Source: Limnanthes douglasii subsp. nivea (lineage: Eukaryota; Streptophyta; Magnoliopsida; Brassicales; Limnanthaceae). Taken from it: a DNA stretch of 64,000 bases. The stretch lies in NCBI GenBank assembly GCA_036936605.1, contig JAUPFV010000005.1:60780742-60844741 (forward strand), given 5' to 3'. The notes beneath the pieces were generated by a model. It was not told the origin of the DNA, made no database searches, and was given only the letters and a program-made list of their open reading frames with translations. Made by a program: the position numbers and the translations under genes. Shown here piece after piece: positions 45,425 to 54,954 of this stretch (positions are counted from its first letter, which is position 1; each line of letters opens with the position of its first letter).

Positions 45425-47408
45425 ATGCCTCGATTCAAGATTAAAGCAAAAAATCCGTTTAAAAAAATTAGGGCCGATGCCGAGGCCGAGGAGGCAGCAG
45501 CAGCGGCTAGAGCGCAGGCCGAGGCCGAGGAGGCTGCTCCGAGCGGGGAACATGTTCCTGGTACACGTAGTAGACGACGTCTCCGTCGTGGCGGCGAATA
45601 TATTCCTACTCCTGCTGATGGTACCACAGGGGCAGCTTCTACGTCGCATCCCCCTGACGAGGAGTACGATGACGATGTAGATGCACCGCAGTATATGGAG
45701 GCTGATACATCTCATGTACCGGACTATACGGAGGACGATGCACCTCACGCGCCAGAGGCAGCATTTGAGGGTGAGGATGTTGATTTTTATTCCGTGCTGT
45801 CGCATGTTCCGGGGCTTTTCCCGGATTACACCCTGCACGAGGCTTATAGCGTCTATCACGGAGATGTAAGTGTTACACCTTTATACTGTTTTATAATTTT
45901 CTTACGTGTTCGATACACATGTTTTTAATTATTATTGTTTTACGAATTTACATATTTTATACATATTGCAGGATAGGGTCACTCTCCGATGCTTCGCTAT
46001 GTATGACAGTCTCCGGAGATGGGACATTACAAAGCAGAGCAGGGTACGGGCCAGGGTGATGGAGACTATATTCGGTCCACTCGTCGATGCACTCACCCGC
46101 TGGCATACGAACCTCCATTTGGTGGAGGCATTCTTAGAGCGGTGGCATGAGGAGACTTCTTCTTTCCATTTCTCGTTCGGGGAGATGACAGTCACCTTGG
46201 ACGATGTCCACGTCATCACTGGACTACCGGCTTTAGGTAGGTCCTTCACAGCTATACCCTTTGACTCTGACGTTGAGAGGCTTTCTACTTATGCTGCCAT
46301 GCTAGGTGTGCGACAATCGGAGCTGAGTAAAAACCTTAGGAATGCTGGTAGTGTGAACCTAGGGTGGCTGCGGAGTACTTTTAGTAGTCCTCAGTATAGT
46401 GATAGGAGGATCAGTGATGACCAGGTAGATCATGCCACCCGTGCCTACATACTATATTTGTTAGGTACCACTATATGCGCGAACAAAACCGGGAACATCA
46501 TTCCATTAGATTACCTCCAGATCGTGAACCAGTACCAGAGTTTGCATATGTACAACTGGGGCCAGTTGGTTTTAGCGCAGCTGTACCACGCCCTTAGTCA
46601 GGGATCTCTCCATGGTACGGGAGGCATTTGCGGGTTTCTAGCGTTGCTCGAGTCGTGGATTTTTGCACACTTTGTTCAGCTTCGAGCTCCACTTTTTCCC
46701 GGTTACGACGTATCCATGCCCCATATGTGCCGACATGCGCCGCGGAAGATTGGTGTCTCCCATGAGGTGCGCATGCAGATGAGACACGTACTGGCGACTT
46801 GCACCGAGGCAGATGTAAGTCATTTTCCTCGAATTTAATTATTTTAATTATGAGTACTTTTACTAATATAAATGGGCTAAATTATTTTTTTTACAGGTCA
46901 TGTTCCTCCCGTTCATACATTTACGGGACCCTTTTCCGTTCCAGCAGGTCACTTTGAGTTGAACCTTGCTTCGTTCGACGTGGTTGCGGCGTACTACCCA
47001 GACCGTGTCATTCGACAGATGGGGTATGTACAGCTGATTCCTAAGGATATACGCCCTCCTAAGCCGAAAAAAGTAGGGAAGAAGTGGGTCACAGACTTAA
47101 AGTGGGACGATCACTTGTGGCAGAATTGGGAAAGCCACGTGTTCACTCCTTTTAGCACGGAGTACCGTGGTAGTGGACCGAGTGCTGACCCGATGTACTA
47201 CATTTGGGCGAGGAAGAGGCTATGGTACATCGTCAGTCGTCCTGCGCCGGAGAGAGGCCCTCGGGTGGAGCCGCAGGGTGGTGCTGATTATTCAGGATAC
47301 GAGCAGATTGCTGGGTTTGCTCCTACGCTACCTACTTTGGAGCACCCTGATCTTCTAGAGTCCGCCCTCATGATGTGTAGGATCGCCGAGAGGTACCGAC
47401 GGCATTGA
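45425..47408 (+). CDS. Plant mobile domain (PMD/MAIN-like) protein, frameshifted
   Basis: Three coding exons. Exon 1 is 45425-45865 (MPRFKIKAKNPFKKIRADAE; 147 codons; Ala/Glu-rich then acidic). Exon 2 is 45972-46814 (281 codons). Exon 3 runs from 46897 to TGA at 47406-47408. Splice sites are strong: GAT/GTAAGT with TTGCAG, and GAT/GTAAGT with TTTACAG. The PMD lies mainly in exon 2 (TNLHLVEAFLERWHEETSSF, VTLDDVHVITGLPALG, CGFLALLESWIFAHF) and ends in exon 3 (YPDRVIRQMGYVQLIP). Exon 3 starts in one frame (VMFLPFIHLRDPFPFQQVTL) and continues in another from about 46953, a one-base loss or two-base gain. PMD proteins occur in plant hosts, where some act in silencing and meristem upkeep, and in MULE and gypsy elements. 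Its role in the element is unknown. Confidence 0.85.
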
Positions 47409-47638
47409 TTATTATTCTCAGTATGTTAGCTTTTTGGACATCAACACTATATTTTTGTAATCGGTAAACTGTATGACTGCTTTTAATTTTTGTAATCGGT
47501 TATTTGTATGACTGCTTTTAATTTATTGTAATCTGTTCATCGGTTTGATTACTTTCGAATGATATACACACTCAAAATTATAATGAAACAGAAATACACA
47601 CTCAAAATTAAAATGAAACACACTGATACTTAAACATC

Positions 47639-47838
47639 AACTCACACGCAAACAGAAACACACACTCATACTCGAACAGAAACTCACACTCAAACAGAAA
47701 TACACACTCATACTTAAATTGAAACTCACACTCAAACAGAAATACACACTCATACTTAAATTGAAACTCACACTCAAACAGAAATACACACTTATACTTA
47801 AATTGAAACTCACACTCAAACGGAAATACACACGCAAA
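47639..47838. repeat. 42-bp tandem array
   Basis: About 4.75 units start at 47639, 47681, 47723, 47765 and 47807, each beginning AACTCACAC and containing GAAATACACACTCATACTT. The array lies between the convergent ends of the PMD gene and the minus-strand small gene. Since 42 is a multiple of three, it creates long artificial open frames. Confidence 0.92.
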
Positions 47839-47839
47839 A

Positions 47840-48256
47840 TTATCTATCAGGCCAGTTCCATTTCATCAACCTCCTTTCTTCTTTCGCGTCTTTGTAGTCA
47901 CTGATTTCCTGTAGCTGGATGTCAACAATGTCAGAGCGGACCGTATCCAGCTGGTCCTCTGTTATATAATCCGTCGCTTGACAGTTGAACCGGTTACCCG
48001 CAATACGACGTTCCAATTCGGTGAGGTCAGAGACTAGATGTCGACGGGATGTGACCAAGACCGACCACCTAGCTCGCACTTCATCAACACGCCTTGAAAT
48101 GTAAGGTGGCTGAACACCATCCCTTCCGTACAGGAAGTACATCTGGCATACTAATGCCTCGCAGTACCTTTTACCACCCTCTGGAATGTGCATATTACCA
48201 ACTTCAACTGATGCCCTCATCAGATACTGATCTTCCAACTCAGTCCATGATCCCAT
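47840..48256 (-). CDS. Small Myb/SANT-like protein of the MULE (138 aa)
   Basis: Open from the ATG at 48256 to TAA at 47840. MGSWTELEDQYLMRASVEVG resembles the W-T-x-x-E-D start of SANT/trihelix-type DNA-binding proteins. QMYFLYGRDGVQPPYISRRV and DEVRARWSVLVTSRRHLVSD fit the later helices. It resembles the 125-aa protein at 48728: both have a YGR block, an R-x-x-E/Q-hydrophobic-K/R block and an N-x-x-x-x-DYI-x-x-D block near the C-terminus. It is transcribed divergently from that gene, with a TATA box 51 nt upstream of the ATG. The DNA-binding role is an inference; partners such as the transposase are possible. Confidence 0.75.
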   Translation of the reverse strand: MGSWTELEDQYLMRASVEVGNMHIPEGGKRYCEALVCQMYFLYGRDGVQPPYISRRVDEVRARWSVLVTSRRHLVSDLTELERRIAGNRFNCQATDYITEDQLDTVRSDIVDIQLQEISDYKDAKEERRLMKWNWPDR

Positions 48257-48727
48257 TTTTCAGCTAGATTTATCAACTAATTTACAATTTAATGTGCTTG
48301 AAGCTTCTATTTATAGACGGACCGATAAGAAAAACATTCAAATGAAAACGTAACACGTGTAAAGTAAGAAACCGAAAACTCCCTCTCACTCTCAAACTTT
48401 CTAACAAATCCCGCTCATTCTTAAATATCAAAACTCCCACCCATTTTCAAAATTCAAAAAATCCCTCTCGTTCTCGAACATTATAATAATCCCGCTCATT
48501 TTAAAATGTCAAAATTCTCTCTCATTTTCAAAATTCAAAAACTCCCTCTCGTTCTTGGAAATTCAAAAAATCCCGCTCTTCCCAAAAATTCAAAACTTCC
48601 TCCCATTTTCTAAATTCTAAACTCCCTCTCATTATCTAAAATAAAGTCCCACCTAAATTCACTATATAAAGGGACTACAAATCCGTTTACATTCATATAA
48701 TATTCTCAAACTTAGAAAGTTCAACAA
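48257..48727. promoter_or_regulatory. Divergent promoter with degenerate repeats
   Basis: A 471-bp region between two head-to-head genes. The minus-strand TATA box is CTATAAATAG (48307-48316); the plus-strand TATA box is TATATAAA (48663-48670), 58 nt before its ATG. Between them a roughly 30-bp motif repeats about nine times: AATTCAAAAAA then TCCCTCTC or TCCCGCTC then ATT/GTT-CT. This looks like a shared control region. Confidence 0.7.
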
Positions 48728-49105
48728 ATGGAGTTTACTTCCCATGAAGACTACCATTTGCTTCTGGCGGCGAGGATTGCCCGACGAGAGATGGGGGAAG
48801 ATACTAGTGATGCTTTTTTTGATCGGGTGCTTTGTAAGATGTTCTACGCTTACGGCCGTTTACAAACAGAAGGGCTCCTCGTGCGCAACCGTGAGCAAAT
48901 CAAGCAGAGGTATATTTTTTGCCACCCGCTCCAGCGTTTGTTGTTTCAGCCGTATAAAATTAAGCAAGAAGCAGCCGCCGTCTTCAACATGACGGTGGTA
49001 GACTACATCAGTAGGGATATGGTGGCGTATCTTCAGGATAGGATTGCGGAAAGGGAGCAGGGGGTTGATTCTGGCGACAACTTGGGATATGACTTCGATG
49101 ATTGA
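48728..49105 (+). CDS. Small Myb/SANT-like protein of the MULE (125 aa)
   Basis: Open from the ATG at 48728 to TGA at 49103-49105. MEFTSHEDYHLLLAARIARR, then MFYAYGRLQTEGLLVRNREQ, IKQRYIFCHPLQRLLFQPYK and NMTVVDYISRDMVAYLQDRI, with an acidic tail. It is related to the divergent 138-aa protein, so the pair looks like an old duplication. Both are intact and both have TATA boxes. The SANT-like fold is inferred from the E-D-x-x-L pattern and helix spacing only. Confidence 0.75.
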   Translation: MEFTSHEDYHLLLAARIARREMGEDTSDAFFDRVLCKMFYAYGRLQTEGLLVRNREQIKQRYIFCHPLQRLLFQPYKIKQEAAAVFNMTVVDYISRDMVAYLQDRIAEREQGVDSGDNLGYDFDD

Positions 49106-49372
49106 GCATTTTGGTTGTTGGCATTTCAGTGTTTAATTATTTTCTTATGTTTCGTTAAGTTAAAAGTGTTAACTTAATGTTTTCCTCTTTTTGTAACCAC
49201 TTCAAGTGTACTTGTTGTTTTCTTGTATTTCTTCAAAATGTACTTGTTGTTTTGCTGGACTTCTTCAAAATGTACTTGTTGTTTTATCCTATATACTGGT
49301 ATTTTATTCCAACAAATGTCCAAAATGATAAACTAGGACTATTATGTGTCCGAAAAAGTGCGCAAAAAATCT

Positions 49373-49672
49373 GGCCTACCGTCGCAGGCCCAAAATGTGA
49401 CTAGGCCCAAAAGGAGTCGCATTTTGGGCCTGCGACAACTGCATTCTGTCTCAAAATATGAGCCAAATTTTTGGCCTACCGTCGCAGGCCCAAAATGCGA
49501 CCAGGCCCAAATGGGGTCGCATTTTGGGCCTGCGACAACTGCATTCTGTCCGAATTTATGGGCCAAAAAATTAGCCTGCCGTCGCAGGCACAAAATGAGA
49601 CCATGCCCAAAGGGCGTCTCATTTTAGGCATGCGACAAATGATTTATTTTTGAGAATTCAGGCCAAATTTTG
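49373..49672. repeat. Three 100-bp hairpin repeats, central cluster
   Basis: Units start at 49373, 49473 and 49573, exactly 100 bp apart. Each contains a near-perfect inverted repeat whose arms begin GTCGCAGGCCCAAAAT and end ATTTTGGGCCTGCGAC, about 21 bp per arm with a loop of about 20 bp. The third unit has two compensating changes (GGCACAAAAT against ATTTTAGGCATGC is imperfect). The cluster lies between the converging 3' ends of the 125-aa gene and the transposase. The shorter ATGTACTTGTTGTTTT repeats at 49200-49290 precede it. Confidence 0.92.
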
Positions 49673-49867
49673 ACTGGATATGTGATATGTGTTTCTAATG
49701 AAACTTACGTTAAACTTAAAATCGTCAAACACATTTGTATGAAAGCGACAAACACCGTAAACTACATTATATCATACTTACATCAAAATTACATCAAAAT
49801 TACATATGTTACAGTAGATGTTATGAAAACTAACTAATTTAAACTACAAATGTCGCACAAAAACATT

Positions 49868-52800
49868 TCAAACATTAGAAACGTCCTCGTCTCTAGTCAA
49901 ATCTGTGACATGGGGTTTTTCGTTCAAGTTGATTTTCCTTGCGGGCATTATCTGTGCAAATTTGTTCAACCGCCGGTAGTATGGATGCGCCCATTGATTC
50001 GCTTCTTCGGTTGCGTAAGCGGCCCAACACGGGTATAATGGAGGCAACGGTCCATCGGGTGGAGTAGTAATCTACAAGGAAATAAAATAAACGAATGCAT
50101 TAGTAGTGATAGCGTAAGAAATTTTGATTAGAAACGAAATATACTTGCATTAACAAAGTGACATCCATGCACGAAAGCTATCCCAACTTCTATGATCGTC
50201 GAATTGTTGACGGGTGGCTTTCCACGTATTGGTAGATACGTTAACGAGGCTGCGAGCGATACATGGTATACCATGCATTGATACCTTGTCGCGATGACCA
50301 GTCCAATGTCCGGAAATGTCATCCAATAGTGGCTACTAGGATTCGGCTTGAAGTAATCTAACCTTTGTATCAAATCGTCAAACACCTTCTCCGAACCATA
50401 TACATCCAACCAACATGCACGGTTGTCCCGCAACTCCTTCAACAACTCGCGTCTAACATCCTCCCATCTATCTTCGTCGTTGTATATTGATTGCGCTACG
50501 GAACGATATCCGCATTGTCCGTCCGGAAGAACGTCAACTAACTTTGAAATGTAAGTGTGTAGAAAGGTCGGGATGCAATCCGGATACAATGTTAACTTCC
50601 CATCCTTAACAATTTTCTTGGGCCTTCCAACCTTCTTTTTTGCTAATGGAGGTTTGGGTGGTACGATGGGAGCCACTTTGGATGCGGCCGTGCTCCCTAA
50701 CGTGTTTACGGGTGTACTACCTACCGAGTTAGCCGGAATACTTGCACTAGCGGTTTGTTCAATGGGATATTCCCACGAACTAGGGTTCCGTTTAGTCGAT
50801 TTATCAACGCCTCCCTTTGGTCTACCTTTAGCTCTAACCGCTTCTTTAGGATCTTGAATATGACTTGTCTCGGGCATCAAAATTTGCATTACTTTATTGA
50901 TAATGTGGTCTTGTTGGTCGGGGCGGAAACTACGAATGGAGTTGTCAATTAAGGAAATCTTTTTTTGCAATTCCTCTTCGCGAGAGGTAGGATCCCTGTG
51001 CACAATATCTAATCTTTTCCAAAAAATATCCACATCTTCTAAAGGGATGCACCTACCTTCTCTAGCTATAAAGGCAATTTCACATGCACAAGGTAAACCA
51101 TGAGTTTTCCTAAGGAAACAACCTCCACATGCCACCCGATCTACTCCTATATTCCGAGCACGTACAATAGCAACCGTCAGTATCTTTAGCCCCGCATGTG
51201 ACACATGACCTTTAAGATTTTTGGTCAAAACACCATCGAAGCCGGGAATTGATCTAAACTTACTTCGCTCGAATGATTCGACGATACCCGCATGCTGTTT
51301 CGTTAACAAGTTATGAACTTTTTCCCAAAAAGTCTCAAAGTTGCATTGATTCGTCCCAAGATATTTTTTAAGGGACGAGTGTGCACCCTCCGCCCTACAT
51401 AGTACAAGTAATAAGTTATCAACATACTTGAACTTTAATAAAATAACTCAACGAAAAGTAGGATAGAAGGACTAACCTATTTGTAGTTGTTTGGCCATAA
51501 TGCTTAATCGTGTTCGTTTTGTACGCAAGGAACTTGTCATCATATTTTGTTATCCACGAGTCCATAACGTACGCAAAGCACTCCGGTTTAGATGCGAACA
51601 TCTCCTTAAGTGTATCCAGATTCTTTTGGTAACTCTCAAACGTGTTCGCCTCCGCAACGTAGCCGTAAAATTCAACAAATTGTTTCGCTACCGCATCATC
51701 GTGCAATATCTTCCGAATCGCCCCAAGGATGTTCTTACTAATGTGCCACGTGCATAACAAATGGTGCGTTCCGGGAAAAATTCTATCAACCGCACGCATG
51801 AGAGCTAACTCCCGATCGGTAACAATAATGGATGGAAAAGCGCAAACGCTATCCATCATCAAACCACGAAGAGTTTCCAAAGTCCATACGTAGTTTCCAA
51901 TCTTCTCTCCGCTCATAAACACGTACGCAACGGTAAATGTGATGGAAGTGGACGTAAAACCGACAACCTCTAACAACGGCATCTTATACCTAGTCGTCTT
52001 GTACGTACAATCCATGAATAACACGTTCGGGAATGTACGTAATAAGTCTATGCTAGTAGGATGTGCGAAGAAAAAGTCAGTGATCACCTTTGTATCATCT
52101 TTCAAACGCTCCCACGTCGAGTATCCATTCTCCTTCAACTTCGTCAATAGATATTGCATTTGGGTTTGTCCCCCGTGTTCAGCATCCCGATGTTTTTGGC
52201 GGACATTGTAGATTGCACGCATGTTCGAAATTTTTTCCGGATATTGGTGCTTCAAACCACTGTATATCTCCCTAGGGCGCGAACCTAGGTGAGACAAACT
52301 ACGAAGTAGTTCCTCTTCGTCCAGTTTTAGCCTACAAGCGCGGGAATGACCGTCTAGGCGAATGTAGGGTTCATGATTGTGAGTACCGTTTATCACCTCC
52401 AAACGCCATTTCATGGCTAGTACGTCGATCGGATGACCTTTTAGCGCAAACGGACAATTACATTTCTTCGTGGATGTCTTCCTCTTTTTCAAAGTGTCCG
52501 GCTTTGCCTTTGATACGTATACACCGTATCGCTTGCAAACATACTCTAACCTAGGAGTCCTTCCCCATTTCCCACTATCGTACAGTTTTCTTATTGTGAC
52601 AAACTTGATCTTCTTTGATTCAATCTCCACGAAAGCATCTAATTCGTCTTTAGTGAATAATCTATCTGTGTTGAATATTTTACTGTAATCGGCATCCATA
52701 AATGGAGGCTGGGCAGGTTCCTCTTGCAAAATATAGAATCGAAATGTATGAGTTTATATATACAAGTTGCAGTAGCAGGCCTAAAATGAGACAAGTCTCA

Positions 52801-53137
52801 AGTCCCGTCGCAGGCCCAAAATGAGACGGGCCCAAAAGAGCGTCTCATTTTGGGCCTGCGACAGAGGCTCTCTGGCTACAAAATATGGGCCATATTATTG
52901 GCCTAGCGTCGCAGGCCTTAAATGAGACGGTCTTTTGTACCCGTCGCATTTAAGGCCTGCGACGGGGCTTTAGAGCCGTCGCCCACTATTCGTGCGATGA
53001 CGATGCTGTTCATCGCACGAACAGCGTGCTACAGCCCTGAATCATAAAAACGGAATTTCGGTCCTTACCTCCATCCGGTAAGCTTCCTCCTCCTTCAGTA
53101 AGTCTTCCAGAGAAATGCCCATCTCTTCGTTGTCCAT
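49868..53137 (-). CDS. MULE transposase, FAR1 type with OTU domain (920 aa model)
   Basis: Four exons: 53137-53069, 52720-51477, 51394-50149 and 50071-49868, summing to 921 codons with no internal stop. Introns 1 and 2 have GT-AG ends; intron 3 has GC-AG ends (AAT/GCAAGT, TTGTAG). The start ATG at 53137 reads MDNEEMGISLEDLLKEEEAY. Domains: a FAR1/WRKY-GCM1 zinc finger (residues about 50-142; Cys85, Cys110, Cys112, His137, His139); a MULE DDE core with Asp260 (VLFMDCTYK), Asp325 (IIVTDRELAL) and a Glu probably within 373-385; TTTNRAEGAHSSLKKYL; a SWIM-like C-x2-C-x5-H-x3-C-x-C (527-542); AT-hook-like KGRPKGG and VGRPKK; and an OTU domain with DGQC (Cys732) and CHFV (His850). It ends PPDGPLPPLYPCW...RRLNKFAQIM. 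It cuts and joins element ends; the OTU role is unclear. Confidence 0.85.
52770..53027. repeat. GC-rich hairpin repeats, right cluster (transposase intron 1)
   Basis: Arms at 52807-52828 and 52841-52862 are a perfect 22-bp inverted repeat (GTCGCAGGCC... / ...GGCCTGCGAC). A second pair is near 52908-52930 and 52941-52963, and a third short pair TTCGTGCGATGA / TCATCGCACGAA is near 52989-53020. All lie inside the first intron (52721-53068) of the transposase gene and share stems with the other two clusters. Confidence 0.92.
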
Positions 53138-53381
53138 AGATACTCCGATTCAAGCTTTTTCGAAGTGGGTTTGATGGGTTTGGGTAAAAAAAGCTAATTT
53201 TTTCGAATTAATGGGTTTAGATTAGTAGATGTTACTACAAAGCTTGTAGATCTAGTGTAATATCGGATAGATTTGAGTGTTTCGGCCGATTTGGAGACTA
53301 AATGGCATAAATGTCAAAATCTAGAGAGAGGAAGGGCAATTTTGGAATTTCAACTTTCAGTTTCAAAAATTAAAGGAGTAG

Positions 53382-53424
53382 GGTGAGAGATCTATCAAAA
53401 TGTGTAACATTTCTAGCCTGGCCC
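53382..53424 (-). repeat. Right terminal inverted repeat of the MULE
   Basis: Read on the minus strand it starts GGGCCAGGCTAGAAAT and contains TACACATTTT and GATAGATCTCTCACC. ATAATAAAA at 53425-53433 is the right copy of the target-site duplication. Confidence 0.9.
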
Positions 53425-53433
53425 ATAATAAAA

Positions 53434-54489
53434 TTCTAATATATATATATATAACCCATCTTAAAAAATCGATAATAAATTAACATTTCATCTGGGAGGA
53501 GAAAAGAAAGAAATGGATGAATTTGGAGACAAAATAGATCAGAGGATAGGCCGTAAATCTAAATCCGAAAGTCCGACTCTCCCTGAAATTGACTAAAATT
53601 AAAGAGTATATTATTAGGAAAACAAAATGACATCCAAACAATTTCGCAATCAGAAGAAATATTGTTTGATATGTGAATCTGAATTGCTGCTTAGTTATGT
53701 GGCTATTAAGAATAAATAAGTCTTCTTGGAATTTCTTTTGTCATTATAAAGAATTGAAGGACCTGGATGAAATTATTACCAATGGGCTAGACGAGGGAAG
53801 GTCTTCACTTCAGTGACTCGTGGAAAAAAAAAGAGTTGGGGATCACGTCATAGTGTTCATCTCGGAAGCTTCAATTTCGTTAATCTGAGCCGTTGGATGT
53901 TTTTCATCGCGTCCGTCGATACTGGTAAATTATAAATCGTTAGATTGATCAAAATAAAATGTAAGAACCCAATTTATTTAATGTGTTTTGAGCATTAGAA
54001 CATTAATTAGTTAATTGACTTTTAGTGTTTTTTTATAAATATTCGTCCAACTATAAATTTTGGGTAAAGTTAGTTTTCCATGTATTTTGACTATTCAATT
54101 TTGTTACAGATAATTTTTGTATTTATTTTTGATAAAATTAGTCATTTGACTATCTATTTATGATTAAGTTAGTTTCCTAAAAAAGCATGGATGGAGACTA
54201 AAATAGAACAATTTTTAGTCGAGGGACTATATGTAACGAAAGTGGATAGTTAATGAACTAAAGCATGATGTTTTTTAGTCAATGGACTATCTATCAAGAA
54301 AATGGATAATCAACAAACGAATTACTATTTATAGCCCACTTATGCCTATAAATTCATCATTGTGTTTTTTTGTATTTTTTTGTTTGAAAATTCCCAAAAT
54401 AAAGGTAAAAAATTCTTTAGTCCACGTTTTCTTATCAAATTCTTTCATAAATTTTCTACATATACTCATTATTTATACTTTGATTTATT
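53434..54489. other. AT-rich intergenic DNA
   Basis: No gene seen. Near-repeats containing TTAGTC-GA/AATGGACTAT occur around 54215-54290, of a kind common in plant intergenic DNA. Confidence 0.5.
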
Positions 54490-54954
54490 TTGGCTTTTAA
54501 GAATGACAACACGTCTTATCCCCATATTATTCATGCTCGTCCCTCTGGTGTTGAGTCTAACGATGATGTTCCATTGTTGAATCTACTTTGTAAGTTGTGG
54601 AGACCTGTAAATACCGATGATCGCGTATCACGACCTGTTTCCTTACCGGCTACAATACACCATGTTGACAAGAATGTCACCGATACTCTAGTCGCTTCTT
54701 TATGCATAAGTGTGACATTGTACGACCAACTTGATGATAAGTTGTGGATATCTGTTATGAAACAATCGTATGAGTATATTAGTGAAGCCAAACAAGCTCG
54801 GGCTCTAACAGACTGGTGCATCCCGTTAAATGTTAGAGTATGCTTTCAAAAAGAAAGTGAGACTGCTTTCATTATCTTCGAATATGAGGTGATTTTTTTC
54901 TCATACATGCTCGAGCATGGGATTCACTTCCTCATGTGCTCCAACCTGCTATAA
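54490..54954 (+). CDS. Unrecognised open frame, 154 codons
   Basis: The frame opens at a TTG codon at 54490; there is no early ATG. It contains VSRPVSLPATIHHVDKNVTD, LYDQLDDKLWISVMKQSYEY and ARALTDWCIPLNVRVCFQKE. Composition is protein-like up to about 54890 and then turns AT-rich and hydrophobic. I do not recognise a family. It may be an exon or a piece of an old element. No neighbours help. Confidence 0.25.
   Translation: MAFKNDNTSYPHIIHARPSGVESNDDVPLLNLLCKLWRPVNTDDRVSRPVSLPATIHHVDKNVTDTLVASLCISVTLYDQLDDKLWISVMKQSYEYISEAKQARALTDWCIPLNVRVCFQKESETAFIIFEYEVIFFSYMLEHGIHFLMCSNLL

Larger units (their letters stand above)
44675..53424. mobile_element. Four-gene MULE (Mutator-like DNA transposon)
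   Basis: The element is 8,750 bp. Its termini are inverted (GGGCCAGGCTAGAAAT start on both ends) and a perfect 9-bp target-site duplication ATAATAAAA flanks it (44666-44674 and 53425-53433); nine bases is the Mutator hallmark. It encodes a PMD protein (plus strand), two small related proteins in head-to-head orientation, and a FAR1-type transposase with an OTU domain (minus strand). Three clusters of GC-rich hairpin repeats and a 42-bp tandem array lie between or within the genes. The intact transposase frame and clean ends suggest a fairly recent insertion, possibly still able to supply transposase. Confidence 0.93.

Noticed and set aside
45392..45859. Minus-strand open frame of 155 codons opposite PMD exon 1
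   Set aside because: It is a shadow of the GC-biased, Ala/Glu-rich exon 1. The plus-strand frame has strong splice sites and a PMD continuation.
47637..47837. Long minus-strand open frame with repeated YFCLSVSFNLS units
   Set aside because: It is produced by the 42-bp tandem array, whose unit length is a multiple of three. No start context or homology supports a protein.
50555..50857. Plus-strand open frame of 100 codons
   Set aside because: It lies opposite transposase exon 2, which has conserved SWIM-like and OTU motifs; it is a shadow.
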